Origin: Andreprevotia sp. IGB-42
GTDB lineage: Bacteria; Pseudomonadota; Gammaproteobacteria; Burkholderiales; Chitinibacteraceae
Assembly (NCBI RefSeq): GCF_009848685.1
Contig: NZ_WXTX01000004.1
Coordinates: 62,001 to 126,000 of the forward strand
Reading direction: 5' to 3'
DNA length: 64,000 bases
The notes under the pieces are model-generated. The model was given only the letters and a program-made list of their open reading frames with translations, searched no databases and had not been told where the DNA came from. Positions 28,406 to 37,709 of this stretch are shown here, piece after piece. Made by a program: the position numbers and the translations under genes. Each line of letters begins with the position of its first letter. Positions within the stretch are counted from its first letter, which is position 1.

Positions 28406-29510
28406 GCGGCTCTGGGACGGCATCAAGCGCCCGGTCGATCCGTGGCTGCTGGTGTTCACGCTGATGGTACTGGTGCTGTCGGTGGTGGTGCTGTACTCCG
28501 CATCCAACCGCGACATGGACAAGGTGACCGACAAGCTCACCTTCATGGGCATCGCCGTAGTCACCATGTGGTGCGTAGCCAATATCTCGCAGCAGAATCT
28601 GATGCGGCTGGCGTTGCCGGCTTATCTGTTCGCGGTGCTGCTGTTGCTGGGGGTGCAGTTCTTTGGCGTGACCAGCCATGGCGCCACGCGCTGGCTCAAT
28701 ATCGGCGTCACGCGCATCCAGCCATCCGAGCTGATGCGCATTGCATTGCCGCTGATGCTGGCATGGTATTTCCATCACTTCGAGGCCAACCTGAACTGGC
28801 GGCACTTCCTGGTGGCGCTGCTGCTGATGCTGATCCCGGTCGGCCTGATCCTCAAGCAGCCCGACCTCGGCACCGGCCTGCTGATCGCCGCTTCGGGTTT
28901 CTATATCCTGTTCTTTGCCGGCCTGCCGTGGAAGCTGATCGGCTTGCTGGTACTGGCCGCCGGCGGCGTGGCCTATACCGTCACCCACTGGGACCTGTGC
29001 GTACACCTGCTGCACGAGTACCAGTGCCGCCGCGTGGCCACGATGATCGACCCGATGGAAGATCCGCTGGGCGCTGGTTACCACATCATCCAGGGCACCA
29101 TCGCCATCGGCTCTGGTGGCCTCGTGGGCAAGGGCTGGCTCAACGGCACGCAAACCCACCTGGATTTCATTCCCGAACGCACCACCGACTTCATTTTCGC
29201 GGTGTTCGGCGAGGAATTCGGCCTGGCGGGCAATGTGGTGCTGCTGGTGATGTACCTGCTGGTAATTGCCCGCGGCCTCACCATCGCCATGAACGCATCC
29301 ACGCTGTTCGGCCGCCTGCTGGCAGGCTCGATCACGCTGACCTTCTTCACCTATGCATTCGTCAACATGGGCATGGTCTCCGGCATACTGCCGGTAGTAG
29401 GCGTGCCCTTGCCACTGGTGTCGTACGGCGGTACGTCCATGCTGTCCATCCTGACCGGCTTCGGCATCCTGATGAGCATAGGTCGCGATAGAAAATTGAT
29501 GAAGGTGTGA
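28398..29510 (+). CDS. rodA: Peptidoglycan glycosyltransferase RodA
   Basis: A 370-residue SEDS polymerase with about ten membrane segments. The start MIKRLWDGIKRPVDPW at 28398 fits the family; a longer frame upstream overlaps mrdA. Family motifs: GATRWLNIGVTRIQPSELMRIALPL, LKQPDLGTGLL, TDFIFAVFGEEFGLAGN with the catalytic Asp/Glu region, and PLPLVSYGGTSML near the end. It polymerises lipid II with PBP2 during elongation. It overlaps mrdA by 8 bases and precedes rlpA by 10. Confidence 0.95.
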   Translation: MIKRLWDGIKRPVDPWLLVFTLMVLVLSVVVLYSASNRDMDKVTDKLTFMGIAVVTMWCVANISQQNLMRLALPAYLFAVLLLLGVQFFGVTSHGATRWLNIGVTRIQPSELMRIALPLMLAWYFHHFEANLNWRHFLVALLLMLIPVGLILKQPDLGTGLLIAASGFYILFFAGLPWKLIGLLVLAAGGVAYTVTHWDLCVHLLHEYQCRRVATMIDPMEDPLGAGYHIIQGTIAIGSGGLVGKGWLNGTQTHLDFIPERTTDFIFAVFGEEFGLAGNVVLLVMYLLVIARGLTIAMNASTLFGRLLAGSITLTFFTYAFVNMGMVSGILPVVGVPLPLVSYGGTSMLSILTGFGILMSIGRDRKLMKV

Positions 29511-29520
29511 GGAAAAAAGC

Positions 29521-30510
29521 GTGGCGCACTGGAAACTGATGACCGCAAGGCGGTCCATTGCACTGTTTGCGCTGCTGCTGGCCGCCTGCGGTTCACCGCC
29601 GCGCCAGAACGCACCGGTGGCGGAACGCCCCGATACCGGCAAGCCCGCTGCCCCGGCGATTCCCCAAGCCGGTACACCATCCGCATACACCTGCACCTAT
29701 GCGCCCAGTGGCGCCGGCAAGGGCGGCTTCTACAAGGACGACGGCCCGATGGATCAGCTGCCAGCCAGCCTGGACCTGACGCCCGAGCCGATCCCCCGCT
29801 GGGAGCCATTGCACCGCTACGCCAACAACCCGTACACAGTACTGGGGCTGAGCTTCACCCCGCTCAAGACGCCCGGCTCGCTCACCGAGCAGGGCATGGG
29901 CTCGTGGTATGGCCGCAAGTTCCACGGCCAGAAGACCTCCAGCGGCGAGGTCTACGACATGTTCCAGATGACGGCCGCATCCCCCATCCTGCCCATTCCC
30001 AGCTATGCGCGTGTCACCAACGTCAAGAATGGCCGCAGCGTGATCGTACGCGTAAACGACCGAGGGCCCTTCCACAAGGGCCGCGTGATGGATCTCTCCT
30101 TCCTTGCCGCCTGCCGGCTGGGCTACGCAATGAACGGCAGCACCGAGCTCAAGGTGGAAAGCCTGCTGCCCGGCGATGCGCCGGTTGCAGTGGCCGCAGC
30201 ATCGGCACGCGTGACGCCGGCACCGCAGCCCGCAGCGCCCACCGCCGCACAGCCGGAGAAAGTACCGGTCAGCACCGCCAAGGATGGCGTCTACCTGCAG
30301 CTTGCCGCGTTCGGCAACCTGGGCAATGCCGAGGCATTCCGCGAGAAATGGGCACGCCTTGTCGATGACGGCAACAAGCAGGTACTGATCCAGTCCAGCG
30401 CCAACCTGCATCGTGTACGCCTCGGGCCGTATCCGGATCGGCAAGCGGCGCTGGCAGCGGCGGAGCGCATCACGGGCGAGCACAACTTGCAAGCGGTCGT
30501 GGCTAAATAA
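29521..30510 (+). CDS. rlpA: Septal-ring lytic lipoprotein RlpA
   Basis: A 329-residue lipoprotein. I use the GTG at 29521 because AGGA lies eight bases upstream; the ATG at 29539 has no ribosome site. Signal peptide and lipobox ALLLAAC come first, then a Pro/Ala-rich linker. The double-psi beta-barrel (about residues 115-210) has GMGSWYGRKFHGQKTSSGEVYDM and VRVNDRGPFHKGRVMDLS, with the catalytic Asp of lytic RlpA proteins. A C-terminal SPOR domain (about 250-325) binds denuded glycan. It cleaves or binds septal peptidoglycan and completes the cell-shape gene set. Confidence 0.93.
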   Translation: MAHWKLMTARRSIALFALLLAACGSPPRQNAPVAERPDTGKPAAPAIPQAGTPSAYTCTYAPSGAGKGGFYKDDGPMDQLPASLDLTPEPIPRWEPLHRYANNPYTVLGLSFTPLKTPGSLTEQGMGSWYGRKFHGQKTSSGEVYDMFQMTAASPILPIPSYARVTNVKNGRSVIVRVNDRGPFHKGRVMDLSFLAACRLGYAMNGSTELKVESLLPGDAPVAVAAASARVTPAPQPAAPTAAQPEKVPVSTAKDGVYLQLAAFGNLGNAEAFREKWARLVDDGNKQVLIQSSANLHRVRLGPYPDRQAALAAAERITGEHNLQAVVAK

Positions 30511-30587
30511 CAACCGCGGCAGCACTTGGTTGCAATGGGCAGGCTTTCGCCCAAAAATGAACTTCCTACGTAGCAAGGAACACTTCT

Positions 30588-33500
30588 GTGGCACGCGCAG
30601 TGGCCAGCCAGCCCGAGCAGGAAAGCCTGCGCTCTTTCGGTCAGATCCGCCATGTGCTCATTGCACTGTCAATGAGCGTGCTGCTGTTCGTTGCCGCTGC
30701 CGTCAGCTGGTCCATCTATCGCGGCTACCAGGAAACCATTGCCACGGCCGAGCAGCAAATGCTGACGCTGGCGCAGACGGTGGACGAGCATGTGGGCCGC
30801 ACACTGGATGGGACGGTCAACGCGCTGTTCACCATCCAGCAGGACGATGTGTTCAAGCTGTGCCTCACCACGCGGGACAGCGCCTGTCTGCACGCCTACC
30901 TGGTGCGCCAGATGAACCGCGCGCCGCAGCTATCCACCTTTGCCGTCGCCTACGATGATGGCCTGCTGGCGGCCTCCAGCCTGATTCACCCGCCGCCGCC
31001 GCACAATGTCGGCCAGTCTCACTATTTCCGCGTAGCGCGTTCACAACCGGCCAGCCCGTATTACATTGCCGAGCAGCAGCCGGACCCCACGGGCAGCACC
31101 AATGTGATCCCGGTCAGCACCGCACTGGCAGACCGGCAAGGGCATTTTGTCGGCGTGCTGATGGCGGGGTTGTACCCGAATTACTTCCAGCGCATTTACC
31201 AGAACGTCAGCCAGAACCGTCCGGTGGTGCTGGATATCTTCCGTGACGACGGCCTGTCGCTCGCGCATTTTCCGGCCAATACCCAGACGACGGGGCTTGA
31301 TCTTTCCAGCAAGAAGTTCTTCGAGAATGCGTTTCGCCAGGGCGAAAGCGGCGTATACACCGAAACCAGCGCGGCCGATCACGTCACGCGCATTTACGGC
31401 TGGCGCCGTGTTTCCGGTTTGCCGCTGGGCATCATGGTGGGCATAGACCGCGAGACGGTACTGAAACCATGGCGGCAGGAAAGCTGGATCAACGGCAGCA
31501 TCAGCGCGCTGGCGGTATTGTCCGGCTCCTTGCTGCTGCTGTACCTGCTGCGCCAGATCCAGCACCAGGAAAAAACCGAGGCCGACCTGTACCTGACCAA
31601 GGTAGCGGTGGAGCGCGGTGCTGACCTTGCCGTGTGGCTGGATCCGAACGGGCAGATCCGCTACGTGAATGCCACCGCGTGCAACCGGCTGGGCTACGTG
31701 GAGGGCGAGCTGCTGCGCATGCGTTTTCGCGACATCAACCCCACCTTCCGCAGTGATGCATGGCCCAAGTTCTGGGACAAGCTGCGCGCGCAAAAACACC
31801 TGTTCGACGAAATCACGCTGCGCACGCGCGCTGGCGAGGAATTCCCCACCGAGGTGTATTCCAACCATATCCTCTTCAAGGGGCAGGAATACAACTGTGC
31901 GGTGGTGCGGGACATCTCGGAGCGCAGGCTGGCCGAAGAAGCCATCATCAAGAGCGAACAGCAACTGCGTCTGGCGCTGGAAGCATCCAGCACCGGCCTG
32001 TTCGACATGCCACTGGATAACCGCCGCAACGCTGTTACCAGCCCGGAATATGACCGCTTGCTGGGCTTCGAGCCCGGCGAGCTGATCGAGACCTTCGACA
32101 AATGGAAGGATCAACTGCACCCCGCCGACCGCGACATGGTGATCGGTGCGTTCCGTGACTACTACACCGGCGCCTTGCAGCAGTTCAGCATCGAATTCCG
32201 CCGCAAGATCAAGACCGGCATCTACCGCTGGTTCCAGTCGCAGGGCCGTTTTGTGGAGTTCGACAACCGCAATCGCCCTACCCGGCTGATCGGCACCATG
32301 ACCGACATCACCGAGCGCAAGGAGGCACAGGAACGCATCACCGAACTGGCCAACTTCGACAGCGTGACCGGTTTGGCCAACCGCAACCTGCTGCGCGACG
32401 AACTGCGCCTTGCCGTAGCCGCATCCGAGCGCTTTGGTCGCAAACTGGCCGTTTTGTTCCTTGATCTGGACCGCTTCAAGACCATCAACGATTCGCTGGG
32501 CCATGCCGCCGGTGACCAGGTGCTGAACCAGGTGGCAGAGCGGCTGCGCAAGATCGTGCGGCGCTCCGATATCCTGGCGCGGCTGGGCGGCGATGAATTC
32601 GTACTGGTACTGACCGAGATCAAGGACGCGATGCAGGCCGGCGATACCGCCGAGCACCTGCTGCAGACCTTCGCGGAACCGTTCGAGCTGGAAGCGGGTG
32701 GTTTTGCCACCACCACGTCGATCGGCATCAGCGTATTCCCTGACGATGGCGACGACCCGGATACGCTGATCCGCAATGCCGACGTGGCCATGTACCAGGC
32801 CAAATCGAACGGCCGCAACAACTTCCAGTACTTCACCGCCGACATGAACATCCGCGCATCGGAGCGCCTGGGGCTGGAAACCAGCATGCGCCATGCGCTG
32901 GTCAACGGTGAGTTCGAGCTGTATTACCAGCCGCAGGTCAGCCTGAAAGACAACCGCGTGATCGGCGCCGAAGCGCTGATCCGCTGGAATCACCCGGAGC
33001 AGGGGCTGATCTCACCGGCCAAGTTCATCCCGGTGGCGGAAGAAAGCCGCATGATCGTGCCGATCGGCAACTGGGTGCTGCAGGAAGCCTGCCGTCACGC
33101 GGCGGCCTGGCAGGCGGCCGGGCTGCCGGCCATCACCATTGCGGTCAACCTGTCTCCGTTGCAGCTGCACCAGTCCAACCTGCTGGAAATCGTTTCGGAC
33201 GCGATGTCCAGCGCCGGGCTGGCGCCGCAATACCTGGAAATCGAAGTCACCGAATCGGTGGTGATGCAGGAAGTCGAGCACGTGATGGCGATGCTGCATG
33301 GCATCAAGCGCCTGGGCGTGAAACTGTCTATCGATGACTTCGGTACCGGCTATTCCAGCCTGTCTTACCTGAAGCGCTTTGCGTTCGACAAGCTCAAGGT
33401 CGACCAGAGCTTCGTGCGCGACCTGGCATCCGATGCCAACGATGCCGCCATCGTGCTGGCCATCATCGGCCTGGGCAAAACGCTGGGCATGTCGGTACTG

Positions 33501-33668
33501 GCCGAAGGCGTGGAAACCCCGTTGCAGCTGGAGTTCCTGCGCCGCGCGCAGACGGACTCCATCCAGGGCTACCTGTTCAGCCGCCCGCTCAATACCGTGG
33601 AATTCCGCAAGATGCTGGAAAACCCGGACGGGCTGTTCCTTCCCGCATCGGTCGCCTCCATCTCCTGA
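30588..33668 (+). CDS. Membrane PAS-GGDEF-EAL cyclic-di-GMP signalling protein
   Basis: A 1026-residue protein with GTG start (AAGGAA seven bases upstream). Layout: membrane helix (about 24-46), periplasmic Cache-like sensor (about 50-298), second helix (about 300-325), one PAS (about 335-440), a second PAS-PAC (about 450-580), GGDEF (about 588-750) and EAL (about 765-1015). The synthase motif is intact ([10 protein letters not shown] near 666). The phosphodiesterase residues are also present (EALIRW near 794, [35 protein letters not shown]), so it may make, degrade or only bind c-di-GMP. No known partner adjoins it. Its 3' flank holds a pentanucleotide repeat tract. Confidence 0.93.
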   Translation: MARAVASQPEQESLRSFGQIRHVLIALSMSVLLFVAAAVSWSIYRGYQETIATAEQQMLTLAQTVDEHVGRTLDGTVNALFTIQQDDVFKLCLTTRDSACLHAYLVRQMNRAPQLSTFAVAYDDGLLAASSLIHPPPPHNVGQSHYFRVARSQPASPYYIAEQQPDPTGSTNVIPVSTALADRQGHFVGVLMAGLYPNYFQRIYQNVSQNRPVVLDIFRDDGLSLAHFPANTQTTGLDLSSKKFFENAFRQGESGVYTETSAADHVTRIYGWRRVSGLPLGIMVGIDRETVLKPWRQESWINGSISALAVLSGSLLLLYLLRQIQHQEKTEADLYLTKVAVERGADLAVWLDPNGQIRYVNATACNRLGYVEGELLRMRFRDINPTFRSDAWPKFWDKLRAQKHLFDEITLRTRAGEEFPTEVYSNHILFKGQEYNCAVVRDISERRLAEEAIIKSEQQLRLALEASSTGLFDMPLDNRRNAVTSPEYDRLLGFEPGELIETFDKWKDQLHPADRDMVIGAFRDYYTGALQQFSIEFRRKIKTGIYRWFQSQGRFVEFDNRNRPTRLIGTMTDITERKEAQERITELANFDSVTGLANRNLLRDELRLAVAASERFGRKLAVLFLDLDRFKTINDSLGHAAGDQVLNQVAERLRKIVRRSDILARLGGDEFVLVLTEIKDAMQAGDTAEHLLQTFAEPFELEAGGFATTTSIGISVFPDDGDDPDTLIRNADVAMYQAKSNGRNNFQYFTADMNIRASERLGLETSMRHALVNGEFELYYQPQVSLKDNRVIGAEALIRWNHPEQGLISPAKFIPVAEESRMIVPIGNWVLQEACRHAAAWQAAGLPAITIAVNLSPLQLHQSNLLEIVSDAMSSAGLAPQYLEIEVTESVVMQEVEHVMAMLHGIKRLGVKLSIDDFGTGYSSLSYLKRFAFDKLKVDQSFVRDLASDANDAAIVLAIIGLGKTLGMSVLAEGVETPLQLEFLRRAQTDSIQGYLFSRPLNTVEFRKMLENPDGLFLPASVASIS

Positions 33669-33755
33669 CCCATCCGGGCTGGCCTGGCCCGGTCTACCCC
33701 CACTCCACCGGGGGCCATCACTGCGGGGACAAAGGGGCGCATGCTCGCGCGCCGG

Positions 33756-33845
33756 CCACGCCACGCCACGCCACGCCACGCCACGCCACGCCACGCCACG
33801 CCACGCCACGCCACGCCACGCCACGCCACGCCACGCCACGCCACG
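33756..33845 (+). repeat. (CCACG)18 perfect pentanucleotide tandem repeat
   Basis: Eighteen uninterrupted copies of CCACG (90 bases) lie 87 bases after the GGDEF/EAL stop and about 255 bases before the sugar-binding protein start. No real gene overlaps it. A pure five-base array of this length is expected to change copy number by slipped-strand mispairing. The strands are strongly asymmetric: the plus strand has no T and the minus strand no A within the tract. Nothing else in the window resembles it. Confidence 0.98.
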
Positions 33846-33911
33846 CAGATCATAGGCCAGCAAAAAAACAAACAAATTCAAACATAAAATTGCACCAATT
33901 TTTGGACTTTC

Positions 33912-34019
33912 TTTGCATTTCGCACAAAATAAATGCAAAAATCACAGCCATCATGTTGCATTTTGGTGAATATTGCGTTTAACCTTGCACATATCGGTGC
34001 ATTTTCTACAAATTCGCAC
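33912..34019 (+). promoter_or_regulatory. Operator-like repeat cluster upstream of the sugar operon
   Basis: This 431-base gap between genes turns AT-rich after the CCACG tract. It contains an inverted repeat, TTTGCATTT (33912-33920) and AAATGCAAA (33931-33939), with centres 19 bases apart, about two helical turns. Further half-site-like copies follow: TTGCATTTT at 33956, TGCAC and GTGCA arms at 33986-33990 and 33997-34001, and TTCGCAC at 33919 and again at 34013. Such repeats suit a DeoR-family repressor, and one is encoded at the end of the operon. Binding is inference. Confidence 0.5.
33985..34012 (+). promoter_or_regulatory. Possible sigma-70 promoter of the sugar operon
   Basis: TTGCAC (33985-33990), a 16-base spacer and TACAAA (34007-34012) make a weak match to -35 and -10 boxes. 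A start near 34019 would give a leader of about 80 bases before the binding-protein ATG. The operator-like repeats overlap it. Other spacings in this AT-rich stretch are possible. Confidence 0.3.
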
Positions 34020-34099
34020 TGACAAACCCGTAAAACGCACCATATCGAACGCGGCAGCGCGGGCAACGTCCACCATCCATGCATTCAAGGAGTCGAAAG

Positions 34100-35041
34100 A
34101 TGAACCGTGCATTTCCCGCGCTGCTGTGCTGCGCAATGGCATTGAGCCTTGGTTCTGTTGCAGCAGCGGACAAACCGCTCAAGGCAATCGGTGTGTCGGT
34201 GGGCGATCTGGCCAACCCGTTCTTCGTAGCCATCGGCAAGGGCGCCGAGGAAACCGCGAAAAAGATCAACCCGGCCGCCAAGGTCACCACGGTATCGAGC
34301 AAGTACGATCTCAATACCCAGGTGGGGCAGATCGAGAACTTCATCGCCAACAAGGTCGACATCATCCTTGTGAACGCAGTGGATCCCAAGGGCATCGCCC
34401 CGGTGCTTGCCAAGGCCAAGGCCGCGGGCATCGTGGTGATGGCGGTCGACGTGGGCGCGGAAGGCGCGGATGCCACGGTGATGTCGGATAACGTGATGGC
34501 CGGTACCGAATCGTGCCGCTTCATCAGCAAGAAGCTGGGCGGCAAGGGCAATGTGGTGATCGTGAACGGGCCACCGGTCACCGCGGTGATCGACCGCGTG
34601 AAAGGCTGCAAGGCCGAGTTTGCCAAGACCCCGGGCATCAAGGTGCTGTCGGACAACCAGGATGCCAAGGGCAGCCGCGACGGCGGCATGGACGTGATGT
34701 CCAACCTGCTGACCGCCAACCCGAAGATCGACGCGATTTTTGCCATCAATGACCCGTCCGCGATCGGTGCCGAGCTGGCGGTGAAACAGGCCAAGCGCAC
34801 CGATGTGAAAGTGGTGGCCTCGGTCGATGGCGCACCGGATGCGGAAGCCGCGCTGAAAGACAAAGCCAGCCTGTTCGCGGTCACCACCGCACAGAACCCG
34901 TACAAGATGTCGAGCGAGGCAGTGAAGATCGGCTACGGCCTCATGAACGGCCGGAAGCCGGCACAGAAAGTGACCATGCTGCCCACCCCGCCGATCACGA
35001 AGGAAAACGTCGCCACTTACCAGGGCTGGGTGAAGAACTGA
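34100..35041 (+). CDS. Sugar ABC transporter periplasmic binding protein (RbsB family)
   Basis: A 313-residue exported protein. The ATG at 34100 has AAGGAG seven bases upstream and opens with a signal peptide ending SVAAA; an ATG at 34079 is not supported. The mature domain is a periplasmic-binding-protein-1 fold of the ribose/allose group: IGVSVGDLANPFFVAIGKGAEE, VDIILVNAVDPKGIAPVLAKAKAAGI, VDVGAEGADATVMSDN, FAINDPSAIGAELAVKQA. It binds a monosaccharide and delivers it to the permease. The ligand cannot be fixed from sequence. It is the first gene of the operon and is followed by a strong intercistronic stem-loop, consistent with higher expression than the downstream genes. Confidence 0.92.
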   Translation: MNRAFPALLCCAMALSLGSVAAADKPLKAIGVSVGDLANPFFVAIGKGAEETAKKINPAAKVTTVSSKYDLNTQVGQIENFIANKVDIILVNAVDPKGIAPVLAKAKAAGIVVMAVDVGAEGADATVMSDNVMAGTESCRFISKKLGGKGNVVIVNGPPVTAVIDRVKGCKAEFAKTPGIKVLSDNQDAKGSRDGGMDVMSNLLTANPKIDAIFAINDPSAIGAELAVKQAKRTDVKVVASVDGAPDAEAALKDKASLFAVTTAQNPYKMSSEAVKIGYGLMNGRKPAQKVTMLPTPPITKENVATYQGWVKN

Positions 35042-35093
35042 GCCTCGGCCGGCCGGCTGCCAAGGGCGGCGGCCGGCTGAGCAGCTTGCTCTG

Positions 35094-35122
35094 CGCTTGG
35101 CGCAGCCATGCTGCGCCAAGCG
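35094..35122 (+). promoter_or_regulatory. Intercistronic stem-loop between binding-protein and ATPase genes
   Basis: A perfect 12-bp stem, CGCTTGGCGCAG / CTGCGCCAAGCG, with a five-base loop, directly before the ribosome site (AAAGGG at 35126-35131) of the ATPase gene. A second GC-rich hairpin (GCCGGCC at 35048 with GGCCGGC at 35071) lies just upstream. No T run follows, so this is more likely an mRNA-processing or 3'-stabilising element than a terminator. Confidence 0.65.
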
Positions 35123-35137
35123 ATAAAAGGGATGTTC

Positions 35138-36670
35138 ATGATGAACACTGCAATCCTGGAAATGTCCGGCATCAGCAAGCGCTTTGGCGCCACGCGCGCA
35201 TTGTCGGACATGCGCCTCGCCATACGCGCCGGCGAAATCCATGCGCTGATGGGTGAAAACGGCGCGGGCAAATCCACGCTGATGAAAATCCTCTCCGGCG
35301 TCTATCAGCCCGATTCCGGGCAGATCCTGCTCGATGGCAAGCCGATTGCCATCAAGGGACCCAGCGACGGTCGCCGTGCCGGCATCAACCTGATTTACCA
35401 GGAGCTGAGTGTCTCCACCAACCTGACGGTGGCGGAGAACGTATTCATGGGCAGCGAGCCACGCGGGCGTTTCGGCCTGCTGGACCGCAGCAATATGCGC
35501 ATGTGGACCAACGACGTGCTGGCGCTGCTGGGCGCGCCGTTCACCGCCGATACGCATGCCGGCAAGCTGTCGATCGCCGAACAGCAGCAGGTAGAAATTG
35601 CCCGTGCACTGATCCACAAGGGCCGCATCCTGATCATGGATGAACCCACCGCCGCGCTGTCCGACCGGGAAACCGAGCACCTGTTCCGCGTGGTACGCAA
35701 GCTGCGCGACGAAGGCATCGCGGTGATCTATATCAGCCACCGCATGGCCGAAGTGCATGCGCTGGCCGACCGCGTCACCATCCTGCGCGATGGCAGCTAC
35801 GTGGGCGAGATGACCCGCGACGAGCTCGATCCGGGCCGCATCGTGCAGATGATGGTGGGCCGCCCGCTGGGCGATTTCTACCAGCACAAGGCTGGCCGTG
35901 TGCCGGGCCGGGTAATGCTGGAAGTGGAGAACCTCAGTGGCGCCAGGGTAAAGCCAGCATCGTTCAGCGTACGTGCTGGCGAGGTGGTCGGCCTGGCCGG
36001 CCTAGTTGGCGCCGGCCGCACCGAGCTGGCCAGGCTGATCTTCGGTGCCGACCGCAAGCACGGCGGCAGGGTGAAAATAGACGGTGTAGCCGTCGATACG
36101 CGCGATCCGCTGACGGCTATCCGCCTCGGCATCGGCTACCTGCCGGAAGACCGCAAGGGCCAGGGCCTGTTCCTGCAGCTATCCGCACTCACCAACACCA
36201 CGCTCAACGTGGTGCGCCAGCATTGCCGCGCCGGCATCATCAATCACCAGGCGCTGGAGACACTGACCAACGATGCGATAGCGCGGCTGAACATCAAGGT
36301 GCCGGGGCCGCATGGCATCGTCGGCGGGCTATCGGGCGGCAACCAGCAGAAAGTGCTGCTGGCGCGCTGGCTGGAAATCAAGCCACGCGTGCTGATCCTC
36401 GATGAGCCCACGCGTGGCGTCGATGTGGGCGCCAAGAGCGAGATTTACCGCATCATCCACGAACTGGCGCTCAACGGCGTTGCCGTGGTGGTGATCTCCA
36501 GCGAGCTGCCGGAAGTGATCGGCATCTGCGACCGCGTGGTGGTGATGCGCGAAGGCCATATCAGCGGCGAAGTCAGCGGCGATGCCGTTACCCAGGAAAA
36601 CATCATGACGCTGGCCACCCACGCCAGCGAACCGGCCGCCAACGCAATCAGCGCATTGCACGCGGCTTAG
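35138..36670 (+). CDS. Sugar ABC transporter ATP-binding protein (RbsA family)
   Basis: About 510 residues with two fused ABC domains, as in RbsA/XylG/AraG. First domain: Walker A GENGAGKST, signature LSIAEQQQVEIARAL, Walker B ILIMDEPTAAL. Second domain (from about residue 255): the degenerate Walker A site GLVGAGRTEL, signature LSGGNQQKVLLARWL, Walker B VLILDEPTRGVDVGAKSEIY. It powers uptake with the permease that follows. ATG codons at 35132, 35138 and 35141 are all possible; spacing from AAAGGG favours 35138 or 35141. Confidence 0.93.
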   Translation: MMNTAILEMSGISKRFGATRALSDMRLAIRAGEIHALMGENGAGKSTLMKILSGVYQPDSGQILLDGKPIAIKGPSDGRRAGINLIYQELSVSTNLTVAENVFMGSEPRGRFGLLDRSNMRMWTNDVLALLGAPFTADTHAGKLSIAEQQQVEIARALIHKGRILIMDEPTAALSDRETEHLFRVVRKLRDEGIAVIYISHRMAEVHALADRVTILRDGSYVGEMTRDELDPGRIVQMMVGRPLGDFYQHKAGRVPGRVMLEVENLSGARVKPASFSVRAGEVVGLAGLVGAGRTELARLIFGADRKHGGRVKIDGVAVDTRDPLTAIRLGIGYLPEDRKGQGLFLQLSALTNTTLNVVRQHCRAGIINHQALETLTNDAIARLNIKVPGPHGIVGGLSGGNQQKVLLARWLEIKPRVLILDEPTRGVDVGAKSEIYRIIHELALNGVAVVVISSELPEVIGICDRVVVMREGHISGEVSGDAVTQENIMTLATHASEPAANAISALHAA

Positions 36671-36680
36671 GAGCCTAGCC

Positions 36681-37700
36681 ATGTCCACACAAACCATCGC
36701 CAGTCAGGCCAGCCTGCCGCCACGCCGCGGCAGCCTTGCCGGCCAGTTGTTCAACCGCCTGGGCATGCTGCCGGTGCTGATCGTGCTGTACCTGGTGTTC
36801 TACGGGTTGACCCTCTATTTCAGCGCGGACGGCACGTCCAACTTCATGAGTGCCGACAACACCATGAACATCATGCGCCAGGTGGCCATCAACCTGGTGC
36901 TGGCGTGCGGCATGACCTTCGTCATCCTCACCGCCGGTATCGATCTGTCGGTGGGCTCCATGCTGGCGGTATCCGCGGTGCTGGGCATGCTGATGTCGCT
37001 GCCGGATCATCACCCGGCGCTGGCGATTCCCACCTTCCTGATCGCCGGGCTGGTACTGGGCATGCTCAACGGCGCCATGGTGTCCTTCCTCAGCATCAAC
37101 CCCTTCGTGGTCACGCTGGGCACCATGACCGCGTTGCGCGGCGCCGCCTACCTGTTTGCCGATGGCACCACCGTACTCAACCAGCAGATTCCCAGCTTCG
37201 AATGGATAGGCAACGGCGATTTCCTCGGCCTGCCATGGCTGGTGTGGATAGCGGCCGGTGTGGTGCTGCTGTCATGGTTCATCCTGAAGAAAACCGTGCT
37301 GGGCCTGCACATCTACGCAGTGGGCGGCAACCCGCAGGCCGCGCGGCTGACCGGGATCAAGGTCAGTTTCGTGCTGCTGTTCGTGTATTCGATCAGCGGG
37401 TTCTTTTCCGGCCTGGCCGGCGCCATGTCATCGAGCCGCCTCTATGGTGCCAACGGCAACTGGGGTGTGGGGTACGAGCTGGACGCCATTGCCGCAGTGG
37501 TGCTGGGCGGCACCAGCCTGATGGGCGGCGTGGGCACCATCTGGGGCACGGTGATCGGCGCGCTGATCATCGGCGTGATGAACAACGGGCTGACCATCCT
37601 CGGCCTGTCGTCGTTCTGGCAGTATGTGGCCAAAGGTGCGGTGATCGTGCTGGCGGTGATCCTCGACAAATGGCGCCAGAAGCAGGCCGCACTCAACTAA
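36681..37700 (+). CDS. Sugar ABC transporter permease (RbsC family)
   Basis: A 339-residue inner-membrane protein with eight to ten hydrophobic segments. Family features: LACGMTFVILTAGIDLSVGSMLA, NGAMVSFLSINPFVVTLGTMTALRGAAYLF, GNPQAARLTGI and ELDAIAAVVLGGTSLMGGVGTIWGTVIGALIIGVMNNGL. It forms the channel for the RbsB-like and RbsA-like partners. Ten bases separate it from the ATPase gene and nine from the FGGY kinase, so all belong to one transcript. Confidence 0.93.
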   Translation: MSTQTIASQASLPPRRGSLAGQLFNRLGMLPVLIVLYLVFYGLTLYFSADGTSNFMSADNTMNIMRQVAINLVLACGMTFVILTAGIDLSVGSMLAVSAVLGMLMSLPDHHPALAIPTFLIAGLVLGMLNGAMVSFLSINPFVVTLGTMTALRGAAYLFADGTTVLNQQIPSFEWIGNGDFLGLPWLVWIAAGVVLLSWFILKKTVLGLHIYAVGGNPQAARLTGIKVSFVLLFVYSISGFFSGLAGAMSSSRLYGANGNWGVGYELDAIAAVVLGGTSLMGGVGTIWGTVIGALIIGVMNNGLTILGLSSFWQYVAKGAVIVLAVILDKWRQKQAALN

Positions 37701-37709
37701 GGAGCGGTC

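Noticed and set aside
26414-28582. 722-residue minus-strand frame opposite mrdA
   Set aside because: Shadow of the PBP2 frame, which has SxxK and KTG motifs.
33756-33845. CRISPR array
   Set aside because: The repeats are five bases long, head to tail, with no spacers and no cas genes nearby.
33379-33855. Open frames through the CCACG tract (repeating RHATP on one strand, VAWRG on the other)
   Set aside because: They exist only because a five-base repeat free of stops reads through; start codons lie inside the EAL domain or lack ribosome sites.
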